17,573 nucleotides of DNA from NCBI GenBank assembly GCA_029212425.1, contig JARGNC010000029.1, positions 1-17,573 on the forward strand. The letters are read 5' to 3'. Shown here in pieces: positions 6,921 to 14,437 of the stretch. The stretch is from Phycisphaerales bacterium (GTDB taxonomy: Bacteria; Planctomycetota; Phycisphaerae; Phycisphaerales; UBA1924). Position 1 is the stretch's first letter, and every line of letters starts with the position of its first letter. The notes beneath the pieces are model-generated. The model had not been told where the DNA came from. It saw only the letters and a program-made list of their open reading frames with translations, and ran no database searches. Made by a program: the position numbers and the translations under genes.

Positions 6921-7190
6921 GTGGATACAGAAGTTCTCAGTGCGCTGACGCAGTTTGGGGTTGCGGGGATGGTGTGCGCGATGTGGCTCATCGAGCGGCG
7001 GGCATCGTCGATTCGTGAGCGTCAGATTTCAGAAGCGCATGCGAGGTTGATTGGGCAGCTTGATGATCGGACGGCGTTGATTCAGGTGATTCAGGAGAAC
7101 ACCAGGGCGCTTTCGATGCTCGAAGCGGGGCAGCGGGGGCTGATTGATGCGCTGTCAGGTCGGGGCGGCTCGGGTGCGGTGTCGAGGTGA
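6921..7190 (+). CDS. one-TM coiled-coil protein, holin-like
   Basis: An 89-residue protein from GTG 6921. Residues about 6-22 (SALTQFGVAGMVCAMWLI) form one membrane helix. A basic juxtamembrane patch (ERRASSIRER) follows, then a long amphipathic helix (about 34-72: AHARLIGQLDDRTALIQVIQ, NTRALSML) and a Gly/Ser tail. This resembles small BhlA/UviB-type holin-like proteins of phages, which form membrane lesions or recruit lysins, but no endolysin gene is nearby. Start choice is uncertain: TTG 6909 is also in frame, and the only ribosome-site-like sequence is the G-rich run 6911-6920. It lies 12 bases after the previous gene, and its stop overlaps the possible GTG of the lipoprotein gene. Confidence 0.55.
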   Translation: MDTEVLSALTQFGVAGMVCAMWLIERRASSIRERQISEAHARLIGQLDDRTALIQVIQENTRALSMLEAGQRGLIDALSGRGGSGAVSR

Positions 7191-7210
7191 GTGTGGTGCT
7201 AAACTGGCGT

Positions 7211-7774
7211 ATGCGTAGAACGATGTCCAGAGTGCTTGGGGCTGCGGCCTCACCAGTTCTAATCTCAGCGATTGCGCTTGGTGGTTTGGCTGGTTGCCTC
7301 GTTGGGTGTCAGCGCGGGGTGGTGATCCGTGAAGAGGTGATCGAAGCGGACGAGGGGATGGTGGTTCCTGGACCATTCGCGCCGACAGCGATGCGGATTC
7401 ATCCACTCACGCATACAGAAGCGGACGGCGAGTCGTCGCGGATCGTGCTCCATGTTGAGGTTCGAGATGGATGGGGCGACACGATCAAGGGCGTCGGGGA
7501 CGTGCAGGTGCATCTGCGGCGGTCTGGATCAGCGACGATCGGTGAGAGCGGGATCAAGTGGGATATTGATCTGCGCGATCTGACGACCAATGTGTCCTAC
7601 TTTGATTCGGTAACACGGACCTACCGGTTTGTGCTGAGCGGGATGCCTGACTGGTTTGCGATCGAAGGGCGCGGAAAGCTTCGTGTGCAGTTCCGCACAG
7701 CTCGTGGAGATGGGAGCATCGAGGTGTTCCAAGACGAGTTCGAAATCGAGCGAGTGCTGACTGAGTCTGAGTGA
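7211..7774 (+). CDS. predicted lipoprotein of unknown function
   Basis: From ATG 7211 the product (187 aa) begins MRRTMSR, then a hydrophobic stretch ending in LAGC (Cys 29), a canonical lipobox; a second LVGC follows at Cys 33. Lipid attachment to a membrane is therefore expected. The mature part has beta-prone segments SSRIVLHVEVRDGWG, VQVHLRR, WDIDLRD, TYRFVLSG, LRVQFRT and EVFQDEFEIERV, suggesting an immunoglobulin-like sandwich, but no family is recognised. In-frame alternatives are GTG 7187, whose GTGA overlaps the previous stop, and ATG 7223; none has a clear ribosome site. It is the last plus gene before a convergent minus operon, only 21 bases from its stop. It could be co-transcribed with the head cassette or be an independent host gene. 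Confidence 0.7.
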   Translation: MRRTMSRVLGAAASPVLISAIALGGLAGCLVGCQRGVVIREEVIEADEGMVVPGPFAPTAMRIHPLTHTEADGESSRIVLHVEVRDGWGDTIKGVGDVQVHLRRSGSATIGESGIKWDIDLRDLTTNVSYFDSVTRTYRFVLSGMPDWFAIEGRGKLRVQFRTARGDGSIEVFQDEFEIERVLTESE

Positions 7775-7795
7775 CGGTGCTCGTCGGGGTGGCGA

Positions 7796-9070
7796 TTAAT
7801 CAGATTCGATGAGTCCGAGTTGGCGATATTTTTCGCGGTAGGTATCGCGGAGTTCTGTTTGTTTGTTTCCGAGATCGATGGATCGGCCTTGGATGTACGC
7901 TGCTTGCACAACGGTTGTGGTTTCGAGGATGTCTCCATCGGTGATGATGAGGGTTGCGTGTTTGCCTTTTTCGATTGATCCGATGAGGTGGTCAACGCCG
8001 AGGATTTGCGCCGCTCCGAGGGTGATGCCGTGGAGTGCGGCTTGGGGGGAGAGGCCGTGGGCGACGGCGATCGCTGCTGCGTCTGGGAGGTTGCGTTCGT
8101 GACCGAATCTGGACGACATCGTGAGCGACCATTGGACTCCGGCATTATCGAGGGTTTGCGGGAGTGTGTAGCTCGCGTCGTACGGGGAGTCGGTCCGCTT
8201 TGGGAACTGGTATGTGCCGCCGATGATGACTGGGGTGTTGGTGGATACGAGGAGATCTGTGCAGAGGTACGATTCACGTCCGCCGACGATGATGGGATCG
8301 AGATTGCGTGAGTGCGCCCAGTTGATTGAGTTGGTGATCTGATCGAATGAGTTTGCACGCATGAAGACGGGGTTCTGGCTGTCTCCTTCAAGGACTGTGG
8401 AGATGGCTTCAAGGCGTTGGTCCGCTTTGTCGTGTGCGTGTCGGTAGGATTCGGCTTGGTCGAATATCTCGTTGAGATCGTCGGTGTTGTTGTCGCTCAG
8501 CGAGATGATGAGTCCCGCGTCGCGGACGAGCGCGAGGTCTTCGGTGGTCCATCCATCTGTTGAGAGGATGGAGGCGCGTCCTGGGATGGCGCCACCTGTG
8601 GGGAAGACGCCGACGCTGAGGACGCCGTTGGTTCTTGCTACTGGGATGACGGTGGAGTCTGGGTTTACGGCGACGAAGGCGCGGACTTCTGGGGTCATGT
8701 CGCCGACCTCGTTGTGGTCGAGGGTGGCGCGGACTGCGGAGGTTTCTTCGAGTCCGAGGTTGGTGACCGAGTCGATGAGTCCGGGGTAGATGTGCATGCC
8801 GCTGAGGTCGATGATTTCGGAATCTTGTGACAGCGAGAGGGTGGGCATGATTTGGTCTGCTTCGCCGACGATCCAGATTTTGCCTTCGTTCATGGAGACG
8901 ACGGCGTTGTGGATTGTTTCTCCCGACACGGTGTGGGCGGTGGCGCCTACGAGGAAGATTGGGTGGTCTTGGGGTGGCGCGGATGGCGCGAGGTCTTGGG
9001 CGATTGCGCTTGTTGTGATTGAAGCGAGTGCTGTTGCGGCGAGTGCAACGATGTGGGTGGTGATGTTCAT
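7796..9070 (-). CDS. secreted amidohydrolase-family protein lacking the metal site (probable pseudoenzyme)
   Basis: A 424-residue protein with a signal peptide (to about residue 24, ITTSAIAQ). It then has the amidohydrolase layout: N-terminal barrel FLVGATAHTVSGETI, MHIYPGLID (92-100), a TIM-barrel middle, and the C-terminal AAQILGVDHLIGSIEKGKHA followed by TLIITDGDIL that returns to the composite barrel. Where active members have HxH after PGLIDA, this protein reads VTN (102-104). The later His and Asp ligands are also not evident (VGGRESYL, TMSSRFGHE). Hydrolysis is therefore unlikely, and a binding or partner role is more plausible. It lies 36 bases downstream of the 1123-residue amidohydrolase on the same strand, so it is probably the second gene of that operon. 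The ribosome site before the ATG is weak (GAAAG). Confidence 0.8.
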   Translation of the reverse strand: MNITTHIVALAATALASITTSAIAQDLAPSAPPQDHPIFLVGATAHTVSGETIHNAVVSMNEGKIWIVGEADQIMPTLSLSQDSEIIDLSGMHIYPGLIDSVTNLGLEETSAVRATLDHNEVGDMTPEVRAFVAVNPDSTVIPVARTNGVLSVGVFPTGGAIPGRASILSTDGWTTEDLALVRDAGLIISLSDNNTDDLNEIFDQAESYRHAHDKADQRLEAISTVLEGDSQNPVFMRANSFDQITNSINWAHSRNLDPIIVGGRESYLCTDLLVSTNTPVIIGGTYQFPKRTDSPYDASYTLPQTLDNAGVQWSLTMSSRFGHERNLPDAAAIAVAHGLSPQAALHGITLGAAQILGVDHLIGSIEKGKHATLIITDGDILETTTVVQAAYIQGRSIDLGNKQTELRDTYREKYRQLGLIESD

Positions 9071-9106
9071 GGTGTGTGCTTTCGTGTGTGGTGGTGGTCG
9101 GAGGGT

Positions 9107-12100
9107 TTAGTAGTCTGTGTTCCACGCGGGGAGGAGTTGGTTACAGCCGCAGTCGCCGCGGGTATCGTGGTTGAAGTCTGGTTCGTGGTCTTCATGATCG
9201 TGTACAGTTTCGCGTTTCTTCTTGCTCTTGGCTTTGGTGTCCTTGGTCAGGATTTTCTGGATCAAGCGTGTTCGCTCTGAGTCGATTGCGGCGCGGTGGG
9301 CTTGGTCGTCCTCGAGAGAGAAGTATTTGCGTCCATCGACAAAGGTCATTTCACAGCGGGACATGGACGAGAGCGGAGATCCGGACCACACGACGAGGTC
9401 AGCGTCTTTGCCTTTTTCGAGTGTGCCGACACGGTCGATTATTCCGAGTTGGATCGCTGGGTTTTTGGTGACGAAGTCGAGTGCTTCTTGCTGTGTCATT
9501 CTGATCCCTGAAGCGTTTGCATACTTGAGGGCTTTGGCGGCTTCGACATTCATGCGGCGCGCGACATCGTCGGAATCGGAGTTGAAGCTGGTGAGGAGTC
9601 CGACCTCGTGATTGATTGGTCCTGCGTAGGGGATTGCGTCGGTGACTTCGACTTTGTACGCCCACCAGTCGGAGAAGATGGAGGCGCCGATCGCGTGTTC
9701 CTTCACGATCTCGGCGACCTTATAGGTTTCGAGGCCGTGTTGGAAGGTGCCTATCTTGAATCCGAACTCTTCTGCGATTCGGCAGAGCATGAGGATCTCG
9801 TCTTGTCGATATGAGTGGCAGTGGACGAGTCGTTCCCCTGAGAGGATCTCGGCGAGGGTTTGGAGTTCGAGATCGGTGTCACCTGATTCGGTCTTCAGTC
9901 CACGCTCGGCGTATTCGCGGGCTTTGGTGAAGCGATCACGCATGGTGGTCTCGACACCCATGCGGGTTTGAGGGTAGCGTGTGGTGTTGCGATCTCCCCA
10001 GTTGGATTGCTTGACATTCTCTCCGAGCGCGAACTTGATGCCGGGTTTCGCGTCTTCAAAGTACATGTCTTCGGGGCGGTCCATCCCCCAGCGGAGTTTG
10101 ATGGTTTTCGATTGACCACCGATCGGGTTTGCGGAGCCGTGGAGGAGATTTGAAGCGGTGAGACCTCCGGCGAGTTCGCGGTAGAAACCGATGTAACCTG
10201 GGTCGAGCGAGTCTTCGATTCGACACTCGGCGGTGATTGCTTGTCCCGTTTCGTTGACTCCGAAGCGGAAAAGTCCGGTGTGGGAGTGGGCGTCGATGAG
10301 TCCGGGGGTGATGTGCTTCCCTTCGGCGTCGATTGTGATGTCAGCACTGAAGCGTGGGCGTCCTCGCTTTCCGATGCCTTTAATTTTCCCGTCTTCGATC
10401 GCGATCCAGCCGCCTTCGATAATGCCTTGGTTGGTTTGTGTCCAGATGGTCGCGTTGTGAATCACCACAAGCTTTTGAGGCGGGAGACTGTCGAGCGCGT
10501 ACGGCCCGAAGTTTGATTTGGGAGCATCGGGGAGCGGGTCAATTTTGGAGTTCTCAGGTTTTGTGTCATCCGCTTTGGTTGCGGTGAGATCGAAGATCTG
10601 GTTGTCTGGTCTGGTTCCCAGTCCGATGAGTGCATCGTCGGATGGCGGTGTGAGAGCGATGGAGAATGTTCCTTGCATACCAAAGGGGGTGTGGTCGAAC
10701 GCGAAGTTGAGTGTGCCGTCTTTAATCTCGGCGGTGTCAGCTTTTTGGGTGATGTCGTCTTTGTCTTTGACATGCTCGATGACGGTCACGGAGTCGTCGC
10801 TGACTTTGAAGGTGAGATTGAACTTGCTCGCGAGGGTTGCGTCCCAGGTTCCTTTGAAGGTGTTGAAGGATACTGGTGCGTTTGTTTGTGATGCGGTCCA
10901 GTTGAAGGGTGTTTGGTTGGCGCCGAGTCCAGTGCCTCGCATGCTGCCGTTGTTGAGGAGTGTGCCGGACATGATGTAGGATCCGGAGTTGTCGTCTTCG
11001 TCGTCGATGATGAATGAGATCGCGTTGTCGTTGTACTCGACTTTGCGTGCTTTGTTGGTTGCGATGTCTTCGCCTTCACCTTCGTAGGCGGTGATGGATT
11101 TTCCATCGATGTCCATCCACATGGTGAAGTCAGCGCCGACGACTTTGATTTCCCAGTATCCATCGAATGTGGTGGGGTCTGGGTCGTTGATGTGGTGCTT
11201 ACGGCCGTCGATCCATGTGTCGATGATTTTTGCGTCGGCATTTGGATCGAAGAGGTCCGCGGAGGTGACGACGAGGTTGGCGATGTTCCCGGATTTGATC
11301 TCGCCTTGATTTTCAAGGCCGAGGATTTGAGCTGGGTTGGTGGTGAGCATCGCGAGGGCGTCGCTTGCTGGGAGTCCTGCTTGGATCGCGGTGTGGAGGT
11401 TGTCGAAGAATTTTTCGTCATCTCGGAGTTTGCTGGTAGTCAGCGCAACCTTGAGACCTGCGTTGCTGAGCCAACGGGCGTTTGCTGGGGCGCGTTCCCA
11501 GTGTTGGAGTGTGGACAGGGTCACAGACTCGGCATCGTTGATGGTCCAGACTTCAGGCTCTTCTGGGAAGGTGAGGGGGACGATGACAGGGAACCCCATC
11601 TCAACGATCGGATCGAGCCGACGATGCTCGCTTCCTGATCCCACGATGACGGTGTTGGGGTTTTTAAACTCCGCGGTGATCTTTCCAGCGAGCAGGGCTT
11701 CGAGTTCATGGCTCGTGTCGTAGAAGAAAGTGGTGTCGTTCGGGGTGACCTGCGAGAAGCAGGATGGGGTTGTTGAGTTTGATGCGTGGTACTTCGATGC
11801 ATCGAGGAATGTCTGACGCATCAGCGCGATGACTCCCATGTGGCTGGTTGGGTACGCCGCGTCTCTCCAACTGGTGCGATCGAATCCCATCATCTGTCCT
11901 GTGTGGGATTGGTAGATTGGGGGGAGTCCGAGCGAAGGGTCGTTGAAGTTGTCTGCGGTGGACACAGTCGCGGTCCATCCTCGGAAGATGCCTGCATCGG
12001 GGGCGATCATCGCGGTGGTGAATCCGAGCTTTCGGAGTGATTCTGCGTCGGAGTCTGGGAGTCCTGGACCGATCAGCGCGTCGCGTTGTGGTGTGATGTA

Positions 12101-12478
12101 GTTGTTCCAGTGCTTTCCAGCAGCGTTTGCATCGGGTGCGGTTGTATCAACCTCAATAAACGCGTCAATGAATCCCGCGTAGATGTGTTGGTTCGGATCG
12201 AGTTGATGAAATCGGAATCCCGGCTTCGGTCGGATAGTGTTTGCGGATTCGAAGACGCCGACGATTTGTCCGTTCTCGATCAGGATCGCGGGGTTGGAAT
12301 CCGCGTGGTATGTCTGTGTGGGGGAGATATGGATTGTCGCGCCGACGAGGATATGACTGGTGGGTCGATCAACCGCCATCCCGTTTGGGCGCGGGGCGAG
12401 CGGGTCGCTGGCGCTTGATGCGAGGGGTGTGATGAGGGTTGCGGATGCGATCGCGATGAGAACAGAAACGGATTTCAT
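9107..12478 (-). CDS. secreted two-module amidohydrolase: degenerate N half, beta domain, active C half
   Basis: A 1123-residue exported protein (signal peptide to about residue 23, PLASSAS). Residues about 40-430 form an amidohydrolase-like half whose HxH position reads FIE (FIDAFIEVD, 103-111). Residues about 436-635 are beta-rich with two similar stretches (YWEIKVVGADFTMWMDIDGK and GTWDATLASKFNLTFKVSDD). Residues about 668-1060 are an intact imidazolonepropionase-like amidohydrolase: PGLIDAHSHTG (H731, H733), KFALGEN with K815 a candidate carboxylated lysine, VHCHS (H886/H888), FQHGL (H914), and SFNSDSDD (D968). The tail has KSKKKRE, then a His/Asp-rich stretch and DCGC. Substrate is unknown; family members act on cyclic amides or peptides. 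AAGGAG 9 bases before ATG 12478 fixes the start. First gene of a two-gene operon. Confidence 0.85.
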   Translation of the reverse strand: MKSVSVLIAIASATLITPLASSASDPLAPRPNGMAVDRPTSHILVGATIHISPTQTYHADSNPAILIENGQIVGVFESANTIRPKPGFRFHQLDPNQHIYAGFIDAFIEVDTTAPDANAAGKHWNNYITPQRDALIGPGLPDSDAESLRKLGFTTAMIAPDAGIFRGWTATVSTADNFNDPSLGLPPIYQSHTGQMMGFDRTSWRDAAYPTSHMGVIALMRQTFLDASKYHASNSTTPSCFSQVTPNDTTFFYDTSHELEALLAGKITAEFKNPNTVIVGSGSEHRRLDPIVEMGFPVIVPLTFPEEPEVWTINDAESVTLSTLQHWERAPANARWLSNAGLKVALTTSKLRDDEKFFDNLHTAIQAGLPASDALAMLTTNPAQILGLENQGEIKSGNIANLVVTSADLFDPNADAKIIDTWIDGRKHHINDPDPTTFDGYWEIKVVGADFTMWMDIDGKSITAYEGEGEDIATNKARKVEYNDNAISFIIDDEDDNSGSYIMSGTLLNNGSMRGTGLGANQTPFNWTASQTNAPVSFNTFKGTWDATLASKFNLTFKVSDDSVTVIEHVKDKDDITQKADTAEIKDGTLNFAFDHTPFGMQGTFSIALTPPSDDALIGLGTRPDNQIFDLTATKADDTKPENSKIDPLPDAPKSNFGPYALDSLPPQKLVVIHNATIWTQTNQGIIEGGWIAIEDGKIKGIGKRGRPRFSADITIDAEGKHITPGLIDAHSHTGLFRFGVNETGQAITAECRIEDSLDPGYIGFYRELAGGLTASNLLHGSANPIGGQSKTIKLRWGMDRPEDMYFEDAKPGIKFALGENVKQSNWGDRNTTRYPQTRMGVETTMRDRFTKAREYAERGLKTESGDTDLELQTLAEILSGERLVHCHSYRQDEILMLCRIAEEFGFKIGTFQHGLETYKVAEIVKEHAIGASIFSDWWAYKVEVTDAIPYAGPINHEVGLLTSFNSDSDDVARRMNVEAAKALKYANASGIRMTQQEALDFVTKNPAIQLGIIDRVGTLEKGKDADLVVWSGSPLSSMSRCEMTFVDGRKYFSLEDDQAHRAAIDSERTRLIQKILTKDTKAKSKKKRETVHDHEDHEPDFNHDTRGDCGCNQLLPAWNTDY

Positions 12479-12595
12479 TTTTGGAGACTCCTTGATCCAA
12501 ATGGTACCGAAATGTGGACGGTTTGTGGCACAAAATTGAACGGAAACCTGAAGGAAAGGTGGACTCTTGGGATGAAACTTATTTGGGGAATGACA

Positions 12596-12619
12596 AGACC
12601 CGGCGGATAGGCCGGGTCT
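12596..12619 (-). terminator. hairpin downstream of the first PEP-CTERM gene
   Basis: A perfect 9-bp stem AGACCCGGC (12596-12604) / GCCGGGTCT (12611-12619) with a 6-base loop sits 38 bases past the stop of the minus-strand gene at 12658. In minus orientation it is followed by TTGTCATT, an imperfect U tract, so termination is likely but not textbook. Confidence 0.6.
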
Positions 12620-12657
12620 GGTCGGTGTGAGAGATGAAAATCGAACTGGTCAGGAGA

Positions 12658-13488
12658 TTAGCGGCGACGACGCGAAGCGAAGAAGCCGGTGATTGCAAGC
12701 GTGCCAAGCGCACCTGGGGTCGGGACGGTGCGGAAGAAGCTTGGGTCAAACGCGTAATCGCCTGTCAGGTCGTCGCGATTGTCGAATGCCCAGTTGTCCA
12801 TTGTGAGGGTGAAGTCCACGGCGTAGAACCCGATGCTGTCGCCGTTGGTTTGGTTTTCGGTGATCTCGAAGATCGCGGTGATGGTGCCGCTGACTCCGGT
12901 CGCTTCGTTGGTTGATTCGATGACTCCTGGCGCTGTCATGACGCCTTCGAGACCGAAGACGGACATGTTGAGCGAGTAGCTGTGCCAGATGCCGCCATCG
13001 TTGAGGTTGTCGTACGCGGAGAGGCGTGCGTAGTCTGCTGCGTCTGCACCAGCACCTTCGACGCTCATGTCGAACTGGGTGTAGTGGGTGCCGTCGAAGT
13101 TGTTGAACTCCATTGAAACGCTGGTGTCGGTTGATGCGTCGTCATCGTAGAGTTGCATGAATCCTGGTCCGGTGTTCCCTGTGGTGTTGCCCCATCCTGC
13201 TGTTCCGCTTTCGTGGGTGGTGTACCACCATGAGCCGGACATGTAGTTGAAGTCGGATTCGACTGAGTCGTTGTTTGCCATGTACAGCGACAGGTCGCGG
13301 TCCATGATGTTGAGGGTTTCGATGCCGTTGGTGGCTGATTGTGCATCGATGAGTGATCCGTAGCGGGTGATGGTGCCCTCGTATCCGAAGCGGTCACTCG
13401 ATGCGATTCCACCAGCGGCTGCAGCGGCAACGGTTGTGGACAGGGTGATGGTGGTGATTGCTGCTGTGGTCAATATACGAAGTTTCAT
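12658..13488 (-). CDS. PEP-CTERM-type exported protein
   Basis: A 276-residue exported protein: signal peptide MKLRILTTAAITTITLSTTV followed by an Ala-rich cleavage zone. The mature part is acidic, rich in Asp, Asn, Ser, Thr and Gly, with many aromatic residues (SGSWWYTTHES, MQLYDDDAS, DGGIWHSYSLNMSVFG). The C terminus has the three-part sorting tail: the Pro motif VPTPGA, a hydrophobic stretch (LGTLAITGFFA) and the basic end SRRRR. This is the planctomycete variant of PEP-CTERM, recognised by an exosortase/archaeosortase-type peptidase that is not in this window. Known members are surface or extracellular-matrix proteins. The specific function is unrecognised. The leader before the ATG is GA-rich (AAGAAAGAGAGATACACC), with GAGAGA acting as a weak ribosome site. 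A terminator-like hairpin follows. Confidence 0.8.
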   Translation of the reverse strand: MKLRILTTAAITTITLSTTVAAAAAGGIASSDRFGYEGTITRYGSLIDAQSATNGIETLNIMDRDLSLYMANNDSVESDFNYMSGSWWYTTHESGTAGWGNTTGNTGPGFMQLYDDDASTDTSVSMEFNNFDGTHYTQFDMSVEGAGADAADYARLSAYDNLNDGGIWHSYSLNMSVFGLEGVMTAPGVIESTNEATGVSGTITAIFEITENQTNGDSIGFYAVDFTLTMDNWAFDNRDDLTGDYAFDPSFFRTVPTPGALGTLAITGFFASRRRR

Positions 13489-13607
13489 GGTGTATCTCTC
13501 TTTCTTGAATGAATACTGAATAAATCTCTCTCAATGTGTGGTGATGACTGCGAACCACACTCCCAGTGGGTTGGATTGCGCTTGTTTAAGGCGATCCTGT
13601 GATCGGA

Positions 13608-14324
13608 TCAAGCACGGCGACGGCGGTTGGCGATCAAGCTCCCCATGCCGAGCAGTGCGAGTGAGCTCGGAGCGGGGATGGTGATTCCAGCGAAAATGAA
13701 GTCTGGGTCTGAGGTGCCTGATCCGCTGTCGATGTTTTCGATGTAGATGCTGGTGATTGAATCGCCGAGCGAGAATCCGAGTGAGAAGAAGTCGAAGACG
13801 AGTTGGTTCGCGTCTTCTGCTTGTCCGTCAGGGCCGAGACCTGCGTTGTAGTTTGTTGCGGTCGCGGCTGATGCTGAGATCATCGCTCCGCCGTTGATGC
13901 TGATGTTGAAGCTGAGTCCTTCTGGATCGACATAGGTGTAGCTGGAGATCTCGTGGATGACGAGTTGGTTTGCAGTTGAGGACAGCGTGAATGGTGTGCC
14001 GTAGTTGAGCTGCAGCCAGTCTGGTGTGGTGCGGTTGTTGAGCGAGATCTGGTCTCCCGGATCGCTTCCGTACTGTCCAGCGGCGAGTTCGCCGAGGGTG
14101 TATCCGTCAACGCCTGCTGCTTGGTCCCAGCGCTTGCCGTCGAAGGACACAGTGGAGTCGACATCGGCGCGGTAGGTCACCGATGCACCATCGAACTGGT
14201 CGAGGTCGTATGTGAGCCCGTTGATGGTGACCAGCGAGACTGGTGCACCATTGGCGACATCGGCACCTGCGAACGCGGTCAATGATGCGATGGACACATA
14301 GATTGTTGCATGGGTAATTTTCAT
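13608..14324 (-). CDS. PEP-CTERM-type exported protein
   Basis: A 238-residue exported protein starting at ATG 14324 (MKITHATIYVSIASLTAFAG, then a signal cleavage region near ADVANGAP). An upstream in-frame start at 14387 would place a charged EREREKYQ segment before the signal peptide and would read through the GA-rich leader, so it is rejected. The mature part is beta-rich, with Asp/Gly/Ser/Thr-rich loops (DWLQLNYGTPFTLSSTANQL, YVDPEGLSFNISINGG, SITSIYIENIDSGSG), compatible with a jelly-roll or lectin-like sandwich, though no family is recognised. The end is TIPAPSSLALLGMGSL followed by IANRRRRA: Pro motif, hydrophobic helix and basic tail, a PEP-CTERM sorting signal for a surface protein. 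It lies 119 bases upstream of the other PEP-CTERM gene on the same strand with a similar GA-rich leader. Confidence 0.8.
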   Translation of the reverse strand: MKITHATIYVSIASLTAFAGADVANGAPVSLVTINGLTYDLDQFDGASVTYRADVDSTVSFDGKRWDQAAGVDGYTLGELAAGQYGSDPGDQISLNNRTTPDWLQLNYGTPFTLSSTANQLVIHEISSYTYVDPEGLSFNISINGGAMISASAATATNYNAGLGPDGQAEDANQLVFDFFSLGFSLGDSITSIYIENIDSGSGTSDPDFIFAGITIPAPSSLALLGMGSLIANRRRRA

Positions 14325-14408
14325 TTGATATTTCTCTCTTTCTCTCTCTTGTTTAGAAACAATCCAAAACGAATCTGATGTGGTCAAAACAATCCGGCCA
14401 CATTCCGG

Positions 14409-14437
14409 ATATGAATGGGGTGAAACCGTCGTTTCAA
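14409..14437 (-). promoter_or_regulatory. candidate promoter with overlapping palindrome for the 13608-14324 gene
   Basis: On the minus strand TTGAAA (14437-14432) and TCATAT (14414-14409) are 17 bases apart; the -35 is close to consensus, the -10 is weak. The perfect inverted repeat TGAAAC-CGTC-GTTTCA (14421-14436) overlaps the -35, and ATCCGG-N7-CCGGAT (14392-14410) reaches into the -10. The arrangement resembles operators at a regulated promoter about 85 bases before the gene. Based on pattern only. Confidence 0.4.

Noticed and set aside
12526..12540. TGGCAC...TTGA resembling a sigma-54 promoter
   Set aside because: The spacing from GG to the second element gives AA rather than GC, and it faces away from the nearest suitable gene.
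14325..14387. Upstream in-frame start for the 238-residue PEP-CTERM protein
   Set aside because: It would translate the GA-rich leader into a charged EREREKYQ segment ahead of the signal peptide; ATG 14324 gives a normal signal sequence.
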